This document shows positions 53,522 to 63,328 of a stretch of 64,000 nucleotides of DNA, piece after piece (position 1 is the stretch's first letter; every line of letters begins with the position of its first letter). The notes below the pieces were generated by a model, which ran no database searches, was not told the origin of the DNA, and saw only the letters and a list, made by a program, of their open reading frames with translations. Source of the stretch: Rhodobacteraceae bacterium D3-12. Lineage in GTDB: Bacteria > Pseudomonadota > Alphaproteobacteria > Rhodobacterales > Rhodobacteraceae. The DNA lies in NCBI GenBank assembly GCA_025916135.1, contig CP104793.1, positions 3,472,001 through 3,536,000 on the forward strand, read 5' to 3'. Position numbers and translations under genes: made by a program.

Positions 53522-54634
53522 TTAGTTCAGGCGATAGATTGTTGTCTCGGTTGACTCGTATGGCAGTTGGCGCACCCGAAGTTCACCCGCCCCGGCATCC
53601 ATCAAAACCATCGCAACAGTCGCCGAGAGATAGGCGTTGGCTTCACCCTCATTGTCTCTTGGTTGACGCACGATGCCGCGCGGTGAGCCGAACCGGTCAT
53701 CGAGCGCTGTTGCAATCGTGTCGAGATCATGCGGATCCTGGCTATCTTCGATCAATTTGCGCAAACGCCGGTTGCGAAACAGGGTATCTGCACCGCGCTC
53801 TATTCCTAGATCGCGTTCCCGCGCGCGCGCGGTGGAATTTACGAAATGGTTCGAATGCGTCATGCAGGTGCCATCTGGTGCATCCCAATAAATCTGCGCC
53901 GGCGTCGTTTCAAAATTCATGCAGTCGCCGCTTTGTGCACAACTGATCGTCATGTTGTTCGAAACCGTGCGCGGCAGGCGATAAAGTTCGGTCAACGCCT
54001 GAGAATAACCCCCGGCCTCCAACACGCTCCGCCTGATCACCGACAAGGGCACACCAAAGGGCGCATGCCCGTCTTGGCCGCTGACCAGGTTGTTACCGGT
54101 AATCGCCACGCCCCGGTCATTGAAACCGGCCCGCGCCAGCCCTCCGGCTTCTACAAAGGTTAAAATGTCAGGGTGCTTTTCACTGTGGATTTTCAGCACA
54201 ATAGTGCTTTCGGAACAGTCGCTTAACCAATCCCAGTTTTGCACATGTAGTAAGCGACCGCTTTTCGTAAGCTGGGGCAAAACAACAGCCGAAGTACAAC
54301 CATCATCCAAGTTTGAAATGTCTTTCGGGCGCTGAGCATGAAGGTTGATAATTTCACTGCGGCCGTTAATCACCAAAACTTCTTCGAGTTTGACGCCAGC
54401 CCCTTCGGCGATGCCCCGCAATTCTTCCATCGCTTCGGGAACTTGCGGTGCAAGTGCGTCTCGCAATTCTGCCGCATAGCTCAGGACGCTATCCCAATCC
54501 AGACCATGCTTCTCGAACAAAGCGCGATAGACTCCAAGTCCACTCAGCAGCTGAACATCCGCTTGCTTGCCATAAGACAAACCGCGCTCAAAGGCAGGCC
54601 CTTCGATTTCGACCAGTTTGGGTTGCGTTACCAT
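53522..54634 (-). CDS. C45-family peptidase (acyl-CoA:6-aminopenicillanate acyltransferase-like)
   Basis: 370 residues. The likely autoprocessing site is DDGCTSAVV near residue 107: cleavage before this Cys frees it as the N-terminal nucleophile of a C45/Ntn hydrolase. Downstream NWDWLSDC, GLARAGFNDRGVAITGNNL and SNHFV fit the family. Real substrates are usually N-acyl amino acids or small amides. I prefer the ATG at 54634 (overlapping the upstream stop as TGATG) to the GTG one codon earlier. No signal peptide. Confidence 0.88.
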   Translation of the reverse strand: MVTQPKLVEIEGPAFERGLSYGKQADVQLLSGLGVYRALFEKHGLDWDSVLSYAAELRDALAPQVPEAMEELRGIAEGAGVKLEEVLVINGRSEIINLHAQRPKDISNLDDGCTSAVVLPQLTKSGRLLHVQNWDWLSDCSESTIVLKIHSEKHPDILTFVEAGGLARAGFNDRGVAITGNNLVSGQDGHAPFGVPLSVIRRSVLEAGGYSQALTELYRLPRTVSNNMTISCAQSGDCMNFETTPAQIYWDAPDGTCMTHSNHFVNSTARARERDLGIERGADTLFRNRRLRKLIEDSQDPHDLDTIATALDDRFGSPRGIVRQPRDNEGEANAYLSATVAMVLMDAGAGELRVRQLPYESTETTIYRLN

Positions 54635-55503
54635 CACCGCTTCCCCGGCTCGGACAAACGGTTTTGCAAAACATCGATGAAAAACCGCTCGATGTAGGGA
54701 AACACCCCGCGCATGTCGTGCGGCACACCGGGCGCCACATCATGCCAAACATCAACGCCTCGCGCTTGTAGAGACTCTCGCAACGTATCGAGGCGCTGAT
54801 TACGGTTCTTGCCGGCACTATTTGCGCCCGGAATGACATTCGGTCCATCCTCTGGGAAGGTAATCTCCCATTCTTCGGTATCGGCAGCGCCGACCGACAT
54901 ATGCACTTTGACCTGCTTCAATGCGTCAAAGTTAATGCCACGCCCGAAAACACTTTCAAAATTCCGAATACCCGGCCACCAATCCATGGTCTCGTCCAAC
55001 AAAGTCACTGATCCGGGGGCGCCAATTGACACCGCCCTAAGCCGCTCCGGGTGAAGGTAAAGAAACCGATGGGTGAAATGCCCGCCGCCCGAAAACCCGA
55101 ACAGCATGAATTTCTCAAACTGCCGCTTCATCAGCTCTCCGGCCTGATCCACCATCGCGAGCAACACCTCGTCATAGCGAATATCGCCTTCGATCATGTA
55201 CTTGTAGCCGCCGGCATTCAGATCACCCAACACGCCCACAGGAAAGAGCGGCGCAAGGATCACGCAGTTATTGTATTTTCCAAAGCTCGAGAACGCGTTT
55301 CGGTATTCCGATTGCAACCGCATGGTGCCGTGTACCGCGACCAATAGATCGAGCGGGCGGTCCGGCTCATCCCACGCGCTTTCGGGAATATAGAGCATAA
55401 TCGAAAACCGCGGGTCATGCTTGCACGCCAATATCGTTGTGTTGCCGGTCAGATAGAGCGCGCGCGTGCGCTGTTCCCGATTGTCATTCACTCTAGGGAG
55501 CAT
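54634..55503 (-). CDS. Alpha/beta hydrolase (PHB-depolymerase/Esterase-D-like)
   Basis: 289 residues. The nucleophile elbow GFSGGG lies near residue 138, with a DTEEWE acid region and a HDM-type His (GVPHDMRG) near residue 273. There is no signal peptide, so it works inside the cell on a small ester. It is the first gene of the minus-strand operon with the C45 hydrolase and ABC transporter, divergent from the GntR gene. Confidence 0.8.
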   Translation of the reverse strand: MLPRVNDNREQRTRALYLTGNTTILACKHDPRFSIMLYIPESAWDEPDRPLDLLVAVHGTMRLQSEYRNAFSSFGKYNNCVILAPLFPVGVLGDLNAGGYKYMIEGDIRYDEVLLAMVDQAGELMKRQFEKFMLFGFSGGGHFTHRFLYLHPERLRAVSIGAPGSVTLLDETMDWWPGIRNFESVFGRGINFDALKQVKVHMSVGAADTEEWEITFPEDGPNVIPGANSAGKNRNQRLDTLRESLQARGVDVWHDVAPGVPHDMRGVFPYIERFFIDVLQNRLSEPGKR

Positions 55504-55555
55504 TTTTCACGCCTTCTAAAACATCCATTTCGCTCAACGCTAGCCATAGTAAACT

Positions 55556-55590
55556 TTGGTGTCAAAATAATTGTTAAAATTGGCGCCAAT
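55556..55590. promoter_or_regulatory. Candidate GntR operator in the divergent promoter
   Basis: A perfect 12-base palindrome, ATTGGCGCCAAT (55579-55590), and a looser copy TTGGTGTCAA (55556-55565) centred 24 bases away. They lie between the hydrolase operon and the GntR gene, as expected for autoregulation and control of both sides. Confidence 0.55.
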
Positions 55591-55666
55591 ATTTACATCG
55601 GCATTGATCGGATGCATGGTTGCCGTTAGGATCGTTATCCATTGTACCCGTAATCCGTAGGCGCAG

Positions 55667-56338
55667 ATGACAGAACCAACGACCGATACCGGAGCGAAAA
55701 CCACCCCCGACGATATTTCCCAAATGTTGATGGCTGACATTAACAACGGCATTTTGCGTCGCGGAGAATGGTTGAAGCAGATTGATCTGGAGCGACGTTA
55801 CAATTGCACCCGCATAAAGGTCAGGAACGCACTCAGCTATCTGCATTCGCAGCGTTTGGTTGAGCATATTCCCAATCGCGGATACCGCGTTCCCGAGCCC
55901 AACCCGGTCCGTGAAAAAGAAATAGGCGAAGTGCGTTCTGTGCTCGAAGCCCACGCGGCAGCCGACGTCGTCAACAGCGCAACAGAAGCCGACATCGACA
56001 GGCTACAATCGCTTGCCGAAGAGTTCCGGGATGCCGCCTACAACGGCACTTCATTCGCTCAAATGCAGGCCAACCGCGCGTTCCACGCGGTGCTCTACGG
56101 GTTCTGCCAAAACGAATTTCTACATGAGCTGATTCTCGATATGCGTCGCCAAGGACCAGCGGCCCCGATTGGCCAATGGCAAACCATGGCACAACTCCAA
56201 AGCGCCACCCAAGATCATTTCGATATTGTTCAGGCAATCCGTCAACGTGATCTCGTGGCTCTGCGTGGGATCATCGCCGACCATATAACCGGCCATATCA
56301 ACACAAGTAGACAAGAGATAAAGGACACGTCGGAATGA
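55667..56338 (+). CDS. GntR-family regulator (FadR/FCD subgroup)
   Basis: 223 residues. The N-terminal winged helix (WLKQIDLERRYNCTRIKVRNAL, RLVEHIPNRGYRV) is followed by a helical FCD effector domain with metal-type His residues (NRAFHAVLYGF, TQDHFDIVQAI, DHITGHI). It probably represses the two divergent units in response to an acid produced by them. It overlaps the esterase start by four bases. Confidence 0.88.
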   Translation: MTEPTTDTGAKTTPDDISQMLMADINNGILRRGEWLKQIDLERRYNCTRIKVRNALSYLHSQRLVEHIPNRGYRVPEPNPVREKEIGEVRSVLEAHAAADVVNSATEADIDRLQSLAEEFRDAAYNGTSFAQMQANRAFHAVLYGFCQNEFLHELILDMRRQGPAAPIGQWQTMAQLQSATQDHFDIVQAIRQRDLVALRGIIADHITGHINTSRQEIKDTSE

Positions 56339-57288
56339 CACTCGATCCTGCTTTGCAAAGAATGCTCGCGGTTTCTCGTGAACAAGGCGGTCCAGCACTT
56401 AACGAACTTGAGCTTTCGGATGCCCGGGCTGCAATGCGGGAAATGTTTCTGAAAAATGGCTATCCGGTTAACCATGCCGTTGAAATATCCCATATGTCGT
56501 CAGACGCCTGTGGCGGTTCATTCGGTCTGCACATCTATCGACCGGCACATACCCAAGGGCCGCTTCCCACGATCGTCTATTTTCATGGGGGCGGTTTTGT
56601 TCTCGGTGACGCCGCCACCTATGACACCCATTCCCGCGCGCTTGCTCATTTGCTCGGCGCAGCTGTGGTCTTTGTCGAATACCGCCTCGCGCCGGAACAT
56701 CGTTATCCTGCGGCTGTTCAAGATACTTATGCGGTTATGGATTACCTTGCAAAAGAAGCGAAAACGCTTGGGCTGGATCGGCAACGAATAGTCGCAATGG
56801 GGGAAAGCGCCGGCGGAAACCTCGCCGTCAACGCAGCTCTTCACGCGCATCGTATCGGGGGGCTACGCCTGAACGGGCTCTGCTTGATCTATCCGTTGAC
56901 TGATATGCGCCCGCTAGAGGAGGCCCTTGATCGCTACCCTTCGGTTGAGGAATTTGGAACAGGAACAAACCTCGATCTGGATGAAATGCAGTGGTTTCGT
57001 GAAAACTATCTGCAAAGCCCGGAACACGGGGATTTGCCGGAAAACACCTTGCTATTCCAGCCCGATCTCAACCTCCTGCCGCCTACACGCATTTATGTCG
57101 GGGCCTGCGATCCCCTTCGCGACATGGCCGTGGCCTTTAGCTCACTGCTCGTAGAAAATGACATTGATGCCAAGACCGAAATCCTGCCAGGCATGATGCA
57201 CAGCTTCATGTGCCAAGGAACCGTTTCAGCCGCAGCTCTCAGGCATTTCTATCGTGTCGTCGAAAGCCTGTCCGAACTGTTGAAGTAG
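56335..57288 (+). CDS. HSL-family alpha/beta esterase
   Basis: 317 residues with the hormone-sensitive lipase motifs: oxyanion YFHGGGFVLGD near residue 82, nucleophile GESAGGNLAV near 155, Asp in GACDPLRD near 262 and His in MMHSFM near 291. It is co-transcribed with the GntR gene. Substrate unknown, though the setting beside an amide hydrolase and peptide uptake points to degradation of an esterified or acylated compound. Confidence 0.9.
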   Translation: MTLDPALQRMLAVSREQGGPALNELELSDARAAMREMFLKNGYPVNHAVEISHMSSDACGGSFGLHIYRPAHTQGPLPTIVYFHGGGFVLGDAATYDTHSRALAHLLGAAVVFVEYRLAPEHRYPAAVQDTYAVMDYLAKEAKTLGLDRQRIVAMGESAGGNLAVNAALHAHRIGGLRLNGLCLIYPLTDMRPLEEALDRYPSVEEFGTGTNLDLDEMQWFRENYLQSPEHGDLPENTLLFQPDLNLLPPTRIYVGACDPLRDMAVAFSSLLVENDIDAKTEILPGMMHSFMCQGTVSAAALRHFYRVVESLSELLK

Positions 57289-57439
57289 ACCAAGCGAGAT
57301 TGGAGCGTAGCTCCTCTATGGTCACTGCTTTTCGGGCACAGGCCCTCAAAGATACGAAGCCCGCCCGCATGGGCGCGGTTTATTCAGCCCTCAAGCAACT
57401 CGTATTAGCCGCTAGGGCTCAGCTCATGCGATGCATAAA

Positions 57440-58084
57440 CTACCAATCGACATCGAAGCCACGCACCACGGCTGCAATCTGGTCCGACGATAATTCTCGA
57501 GGTTGAAAGCCTCGCGTCAAAAGAGCCAGCTTCGCGGTTTCCTCCAGTTCTTCCATTGCAAAAGCCGTCGCCCAGAGATCTTTCCCCGCCACAACCGGCC
57601 CATGATTGGCAAGCAGCACGGCAGATCGCTTACCCGCCAGCCCCCGGACGGCTTCACCCATCGCCGGGTCTCCGGGCATATAGAACGGCAAAAGCTTCAC
57701 CTTACCGAGCCGCATAATCGAATAAGGCGTCAAAGGCGGTAAGACATTGTCAGCATCAGTATCTGGCAACATCGAAAGGGCGACTGAATGGGTCGAATGC
57801 AAATGCACAACAGCCCCGGTGCCAGCCCGCGTGTCATAAAATGCCGTGTGCAGCGGCACCTCCTTGGTCGGCGGGTCGCCAGATAAAAATCGCCCGTCCG
57901 CACCGAGATGGCTAAGCAGCGCCGGATCGAGAAACCCCATCGCCCGCCCCGTTGGCGTCACCAGCAGCGATCCATCCGAAAGACGCGCCGAGATGTTGCC
58001 AGAGGCACCACAGGTCAACCCACGGTCAAACATCGACTTGGCCAGCGTGCAAATATCTTCACGCAGCTTTGCTTCTTCGCTCAT
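57440..58084 (-). CDS. otnC: Class II aldolase/OtnC-like decarboxylase
   Basis: 214 residues of the class II aldolase fold. The phosphate loop CGASGNISARL lies near residue 26, the zinc ligands in HLHSTHSVALS near 93, and ANHGPVVAG near 155. Beside an OtnK kinase it is probably 3-oxo-tetronate 4-phosphate decarboxylase. Its stop is the end of the acid-sugar operon. The kinase gene overlaps it by four bases. The 150 bases between it and the esterase gene hold nothing clear. Confidence 0.85.
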   Translation of the reverse strand: MSEEAKLREDICTLAKSMFDRGLTCGASGNISARLSDGSLLVTPTGRAMGFLDPALLSHLGADGRFLSGDPPTKEVPLHTAFYDTRAGTGAVVHLHSTHSVALSMLPDTDADNVLPPLTPYSIMRLGKVKLLPFYMPGDPAMGEAVRGLAGKRSAVLLANHGPVVAGKDLWATAFAMEELEETAKLALLTRGFQPRELSSDQIAAVVRGFDVDW

Positions 58085-59301
58085 CCATCGGCCTCCATCG
58101 CCGCCAGCGTCTCGGAAAAGAACTTCGGCCCGCCAAAGTTACCCGATTTCAGCGCCAGCGCCATGCCCGCGTGTCGCACCAATGGCACACCGGCTGCGGC
58201 CCGCGGGCCAATCGTTAACTCATGGGCACCGAGCCCTGCAACCACGGCACCTGATGTTTCGCCACCCGCGACGACCAACCGAACAAGGCCCCGTGCCGAC
58301 ATTTCAAACGCCAGCTGGGAAAAAACGTTTTCGATCGCAGCCGCCGCAACCGCGCCACCGAACGCCTCCTGTGCTGCGCGAACCTCATCGGCATCGGCAG
58401 ACGAATAAATCAACGGCGGGCGATCCTGCGTGATCACCCAGTCGGCTATCGCTGCCAAGTCTACTGCGCCGTTCACGGCCTCTTCGACCTCAATCTTCAT
58501 TGCAGGTGCGCTCTTGCGATACTCGGCCACTTGCGCCTGTGTCGCCCTGCTGCAAGAGCCAGACAAAACCACACCTGGGCCGCGAATAGCCTGCCATGAT
58601 GGCCGACCGGTCTGGTAGTTGAAATTTGCAGGCAACCCTTTGGCAATGCCCGACCCGCCAGAAAGCAACCTCACACTTTTTGCGGCCCTGCCAATCTCCA
58701 TCAAATCGGCATCGCTAATCGCATCAACGATATAGTGAGCCTTTTGTGAGAGCGCCGCAGCAATGGCTTCACCGCCCGCAAGAACAACTGCTGCTGGCAC
58801 ATGGTCTACAGGGTGCTCACTCTGCGCAGCCAGAACCCTGCGCAGGTCCGGGTCGGTCATTGGCGTCAATGGGTGATCTTCCATCCCGCTTTCATTCAAA
58901 AGCCGGTCACCGACAAAGAGATGCCCCTGATACACGCTGCGCCCATTTTCCGGAAACGCCGGGCAGACAATAGACATTTCAGTCCCCAATCGCTTGGCCA
59001 GCGCGTCAAGCACCGGGCCGATGTTACCGGCAGGCGTGCTATCAAACGTCGAACATACTTTGAGGATGATCTGCGTCGCCCCCTGTGCCAGCAACCAATC
59101 ACAAGCAGCCAGTGACTGTTCAACCGCCTCCTCCACCGGGGCCGTTCGCGACTTTAACGCCACCACTCCGGCGCCGAGGTGTGGATCAGCCGGAGTGCCC
59201 GGCACCCCGGCATAGAGCACCACCGGCATCCCGGCCTCGGCCAAGGTAAGAGCGATGTCGGAACCGCCAGTAAAATCATCTGCGATCACGCCTATTTTCA
59301 T
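58081..59301 (-). CDS. otnK: Four-carbon acid-sugar kinase (DUF1537)
   Basis: 406 residues. The N-terminus IGVIADDFTGGSDIALTLA is the DUF1537 signature, and the C-terminal nucleotide-binding domain has VVAGGETSGAVVAGLG near residue 358. Known members phosphorylate 3-oxo-tetronate, threonate or related acids. With an OtnC-type partner the 3-oxo-tetronate route is favoured, but an isomerase (OtnI) and a PdxA2 are not visible in the window. Confidence 0.9.
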   Translation of the reverse strand: MKIGVIADDFTGGSDIALTLAEAGMPVVLYAGVPGTPADPHLGAGVVALKSRTAPVEEAVEQSLAACDWLLAQGATQIILKVCSTFDSTPAGNIGPVLDALAKRLGTEMSIVCPAFPENGRSVYQGHLFVGDRLLNESGMEDHPLTPMTDPDLRRVLAAQSEHPVDHVPAAVVLAGGEAIAAALSQKAHYIVDAISDADLMEIGRAAKSVRLLSGGSGIAKGLPANFNYQTGRPSWQAIRGPGVVLSGSCSRATQAQVAEYRKSAPAMKIEVEEAVNGAVDLAAIADWVITQDRPPLIYSSADADEVRAAQEAFGGAVAAAAIENVFSQLAFEMSARGLVRLVVAGGETSGAVVAGLGAHELTIGPRAAAGVPLVRHAGMALALKSGNFGGPKFFSETLAAMEADG

Positions 59302-60095
59302 TGGGCAGCATCCTTGTCAGGCCCACCATCGAGACGGTAAATATGTGGTGCCATTGCCTCGGGGAAATACGCCCGGACCAAAGGGTCATGGCCCGGTATG
59401 ATCAACGACCTTCTCGAAGCAAGCTTTTCAAGTCGATCAAACCCATCCATCATGTTCTGTAGGTCCACGACTATGGGAAACGGTTTGCGAGAGAAAACGT
59501 TTTCATAAAAATGCGCCGCATCAGAAGCCAACACCATCCAACCCGCCCGTGTGCGCACCCGCACACACTGCAATCCCCGGCTATGACCGCCTATGCAATG
59601 CACCGTAACGCCTTCGGAAATCTCTGCATCGCCATCATAAAAAACGACCTTGCCGGAATACAGCCGCTTGATCGCCTCACAAATATGCCCCGCCGTATAG
59701 GGCATGCGCAACCTATCGTGACACATGCACGGCCCGGTGGCAAAGGCCATTTCAGCCGATTGCATGTGCAGCGTGGCGTTGGGAAACAGGTGCAAACCGC
59801 CCGCATGATCATAGTGTAGATGTGTGACGATCACCTTTGACACATCTTCCGGAGCAACCCCAAATGGCGCCAGCGCGGCAACCGGATCAAGCCGGATCGG
59901 TCGCCCGCGCAGCGCCGCCTCGTCGCTGTCATAACCGGTATCGACAAGGATCACGTCATTGCCGTTGCGCAGCAGCCAAATATAGTAATCCATGGCGTGC
60001 GGGGCATCGTGATTGTCATCAAACAAAAAACTATCCGACCGCGTTCGGGCATTCCGGTCGGCGTATTTAATGGCATAGACCTGCCAATCGCTCAT
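59298..60095 (-). CDS. MBL-fold hydrolase, lactonase-like
   Basis: 265 residues. The metal motif THLHYDHAGGLHLFP lies near residue 91, with VDTGYDSDEA before it and SDAAHFYENV and IPGHDP after it, the pattern of AHL-lactonase-like (AttM) enzymes. Inside an acid-sugar operon it more likely opens a sugar lactone than quenches quorum signals. It overlaps its neighbours on both sides by four bases. Confidence 0.87.
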   Translation of the reverse strand: MSDWQVYAIKYADRNARTRSDSFLFDDNHDAPHAMDYYIWLLRNGNDVILVDTGYDSDEAALRGRPIRLDPVAALAPFGVAPEDVSKVIVTHLHYDHAGGLHLFPNATLHMQSAEMAFATGPCMCHDRLRMPYTAGHICEAIKRLYSGKVVFYDGDAEISEGVTVHCIGGHSRGLQCVRVRTRAGWMVLASDAAHFYENVFSRKPFPIVVDLQNMMDGFDRLEKLASRRSLIIPGHDPLVRAYFPEAMAPHIYRLDGGPDKDAAQ

Positions 60096-60382
60096 GAAAC
60101 AACCTCATGATATGTGCGGACGTCCTTGCTTTCGACCATGCGCGCAACCGCGTGATCGAACGCCTTGAAATGCGCACTCTTTAGATGGATATCAAACGCC
60201 GTTTGATTTGCATAAAGCTCGTACAACAAAACCTCACTGGCACGCGACTCATCCGTGCAAACGTCAAACCGAAGGCACCCCTCTTCGGCGGTCAATGAGG
60301 TGCGCGCGTTTTCGACGACGGCTGGCACAAACTCCGCCATGCGCCCCTCCTTGATCTGAAACACGACAACCACTGCATACAT
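60092..60382 (-). CDS. Small ABM-domain monooxygenase-like protein
   Basis: 96 residues from the ATG at 60382 with GGGCGGAG ahead of it. The antibiotic-biosynthesis-monooxygenase fold shows in VVFQIKEGRMAEF and EEGCLRFDVCTDE, ending KAFDHAVARMV. Such proteins often act as small oxidases or sugar mutarotase-like partners in catabolic operons. Role unknown here. Confidence 0.8.
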   Translation of the reverse strand: MYAVVVVFQIKEGRMAEFVPAVVENARTSLTAEEGCLRFDVCTDESRASEVLLYELYANQTAFDIHLKSAHFKAFDHAVARMVESKDVRTYHEVVS

Positions 60383-60396
60383 CACTCCGCCCTTTC

Positions 60397-61682
60397 CTAA
60401 CGAAAAATCTCGACCATGGTCATGGACACTGCCGGAACATAGGTCACCAGAAGCAATGCACACAATGCCGCAATATAGAGCGGAGCCATCGACCGTGCGA
60501 TGGCCAACACCCCATCGCCCGAAATGCGCGACGCGACATAAAGCGTTGCGCCAACTGGCGGCGTGAACAGCCCCACAGCGACATTACAGGTCATAATGAC
60601 CCCAAGGTGAACAGGATCGACCCCAAAGGTCTGCGCCGTCGGCAAGAACAGCGGCGCAGTCAGCAAAATCGCGGGCACGGGATCAAGCACCAGACCAAGG
60701 ATCAACATCACGACGTTGACCAAAAGCAAGAACACCCAAGGACTGCTCGAAAGGTCCTGCACAAACGCGACCAATACCTGCGGGAGCTGTTCCAATGTGA
60801 TCATCCACCCCAAAACAGTCGTCGCACCGATCACAACCATCACCACCGCCGACGTCACAAACGCATCAATCATAAGCGACGGCAGATCGCGCAACTTAAA
60901 ATCTCGGTAAATGACAATCGTCACGAACAGACCATAAACCACGGCAAGGGCCGCAGCCTCGGTCGGCGTCACCAACCCGCTAAAGATACCGCCAAGGATC
61001 AAAACGGGCATAAACAACGCCGGGGCGGTGCCCACAAACGAGCTCCAGAGCTCCTCACGCGTTGTCGTCCTCCCCCCGGATCACAGCCGGATGATTTCCC
61101 GACCCAATAGCACACGCCCATAAAAAACAGCCCAAATATCAGACCGGGAACCATCCCCGCAAGAAACAAGTCGGCGACCGAAACATTGCCGACAAAGCCG
61201 TAAATCAGCATCGGGATCGAGGGCGGAATGATGATGCCAATGGTGCCGGAGGCGGCGACAAGCCCCGCTGCAAACGGGCGGTGATACCCCTCCTTCGCCA
61301 TATTCTTGATCATAACCGACCCGATGGCGGCGGAATCGGCAATCGCCGAGCCTGAAATCCCGCCAAAGATCATCGAAGCCCCCACCACGACCATGCCAAG
61401 GCCGCCGGGCATAAAGCCAAACGCCGCGCGAGCGAACCCAATGATGCGCAATCCAACACCGCCGCGCGACATCAATTCACCCGCAACAATAAAGAGCGGT
61501 ATGGCAAGGAAATGGTTCGGCTCCACCCCGCCGATAAAGTTCAGATAAACCGCCTGTAGCGGATAGCCTGACAAATCAAAAACAAAGATCGGCAGGATCG
61601 CGGTCAGCAGGATCGCCCAGACCAGCGGCACGCCGATGAAAACTGTCACCAGGAAAACGGCAACGATAAACAGCAAAATCAT
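60397..61682 (-). pseudogene. dctM: TRAP transporter large permease DctM, frameshifted at a 6-base run
   Basis: Starts at 61682 overlapping the dctQ stop (ATGA). The first 205 residues (NFIGGVEPNHFLAIPLFIVAG, FGGISGSAIADSAAIGSVMI) are a normal DctM. At the run 61072-61077 (G6 on the coding strand) the frame is lost. One added base joins it to TTTREELWSSFVG and an intact second half (LFMPVLILGGIFSGLVTPTE to AVSMTMVEIFR). Everything else is preserved, so a sequencing undercall of a 7-base run is quite possible. An intact protein would have about 428 residues. Confidence 0.87.
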
Positions 61683-62206
61683 GGCGCGGCACCGCCGCCG
61701 GTATTGTCCATCGCCCAATCCTTGGGATTGCGCCAATCATGGACCAGATTGAACAGATGAAAGGCCAAGGCGCATGTCATCCCCGCCGGCATCGCCGCAT
61801 ATAGCAAGCCGACAGGCCAGTAGAGCACGGTGGTTTTCTGCGCCCAACTGTGGCTTGCAATCGACGTCCCGTACCAGATCAGCGAAGCCAGCATGGCAAG
61901 AATGACCAAATCAATCACCAATGCCAGCCAAACCTGCCCGCGTGGCGGAACAAGACTTTCGACGATCTCGCTCACCCGCATATGCGCACCCCGCGCCATA
62001 GCGGCCGCAGCCCCAAGAAACGTTGTCCAAAGCAACAGGAACGCCGTGACCTCAAGCGACCAAGCAAGATCAAAACCCGCCGCGCCCCGCAGCAGCGCGT
62101 TGACAAAAACAAGCGACACAATACTCACGCCACCCAGCACCAGACATAGGTCGATGACAAAGCTAAGCGCGCGCAGCGGTAGCGGATATTGCGACCGGTA
62201 ATCCAT
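61679..62206 (-). CDS. dctQ: TRAP transporter small permease DctQ
   Basis: 175 residues with four membrane helices. The DctQ pattern shows in FDLAWSLEVTAFLLLWTTFLG and the following GAHMRVSEIVE. It pairs with DctM, and the binding-protein gene lies 74 bases upstream. The TRAP set most likely takes up the acid sugar used by the downstream kinase and aldolase. Confidence 0.9.
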   Translation of the reverse strand: MDYRSQYPLPLRALSFVIDLCLVLGGVSIVSLVFVNALLRGAAGFDLAWSLEVTAFLLLWTTFLGAAAAMARGAHMRVSEIVESLVPPRGQVWLALVIDLVILAMLASLIWYGTSIASHSWAQKTTVLYWPVGLLYAAMPAGMTCALAFHLFNLVHDWRNPKDWAMDNTGGGAAP

Positions 62207-62280
62207 CTTTAACTGCCCTTCTTTTCATAGCTGTCGGGGCCCGCACCAAAGGCCCCGACCGACTGTGATCCCAGAGTGGT

Positions 62281-63285
62281 TCATTTCGCAGGCAGTTTTT
62301 CCCGCACAGCTTTTGCGTCAGCGAGGATTTTGTCGACTTCCTCGGCTCCATATACGCCGCGCGCCTTGTCATAGACCGTTGCCACCGCTTCGCGGAACGG
62401 CCCGATTTCGGGTGTTGATACAGTGGCCCCGGCATCCTTCATTTCAGCGATCTGGCGATCAACTGAGTTCTTGACCAGATCACGACTAAAGGCCGCCGCT
62501 TCCGCCGCCGCTTTCTTCACCGCCTCTTGATCCTGAGGAGAGAACTTTTTCCATGTCGCTTCGGATACGGTTAATGGAAGCGGGCTATATACGTGGCGGG
62601 TCAACGTCACATGCGGCGCGACTTCGTAAAACCGCAGCGAATTGATGGTGTCCACTGGGTTTTCCTGCCCGTTCACAGTTCCCTGCTGAATCGCCAGATA
62701 CACATCTGTGATCGGCATAACCACCGTTTGGAACCCGATCGCTTCCATGCTCCACCGGATCATATCGTTGGGGTAAACCCGCATTTTCATCGTCGCCGCG
62801 TCCGCAGGCGAAGCAAGTGGTTTGTTCGTTGTAAACGACCGGAACCCTGCCTCCCACGTTGCCAAAACCCGGAACCCGACATCCGGCAGCTTGTCAAACT
62901 CGCCCTGCAACCAGTTCGAGTTGTCATAAAGCTCCCAACCCTGTTCGTATGTATCAACAAGGAAAGGCATCGCCGTTAGGTTCAACGACGAAAGATGCGT
63001 CGCATATGACCCCGTGGCGGACACCGTGAAATCGACACCCCCAAGGATCAACTGCTCGATTGCCTTGGGATCATTGGCCAATTGCCCGGATGGAAAAATC
63101 CGAACCTCATACCGGCCCTCGGTATATTCACTGACTTTCTTGGCAAAAACCTCCGCGGCCGCCTGACGCGACCCGCCTGGATTATCGGTATGACTAAAGC
63201 GCAGCACCGTCTGAGCAATCGCTCCGCTTCCCATAATGGCAGCCACCGCAGCAACTGCGGCCAGCTTAAAGAAAGATGATTTCAT
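62281..63285 (-). CDS. dctP: TRAP transporter solute-binding protein DctP
   Basis: 334 residues from ATG 63285, chosen for its GGGAGG site. The signal peptide ends GSGAIAQ. The mature protein has the DctP core: MKMRVYPNDMIRWSMEAIG with the conserved Arg near residue 145, and VYLAIQQGTVNGQENPVDT. It heads the acid-sugar operon. Distinct from the orphan DctP at 12590. Confidence 0.93.
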   Translation of the reverse strand: MKSSFFKLAAVAAVAAIMGSGAIAQTVLRFSHTDNPGGSRQAAAEVFAKKVSEYTEGRYEVRIFPSGQLANDPKAIEQLILGGVDFTVSATGSYATHLSSLNLTAMPFLVDTYEQGWELYDNSNWLQGEFDKLPDVGFRVLATWEAGFRSFTTNKPLASPADAATMKMRVYPNDMIRWSMEAIGFQTVVMPITDVYLAIQQGTVNGQENPVDTINSLRFYEVAPHVTLTRHVYSPLPLTVSEATWKKFSPQDQEAVKKAAAEAAAFSRDLVKNSVDRQIAEMKDAGATVSTPEIGPFREAVATVYDKARGVYGAEEVDKILADAKAVREKLPAK

Positions 63286-63328
63286 GATGTCCTCCCTGAA
63301 CATGCTTTAATATTGCATTCATTTGCGC

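Noticed and set aside
60607-61110. Plus-strand ORF opposite dctM
   Set aside because: His/Gln/Arg-rich shadow; both halves of DctM are clear on the minus strand.
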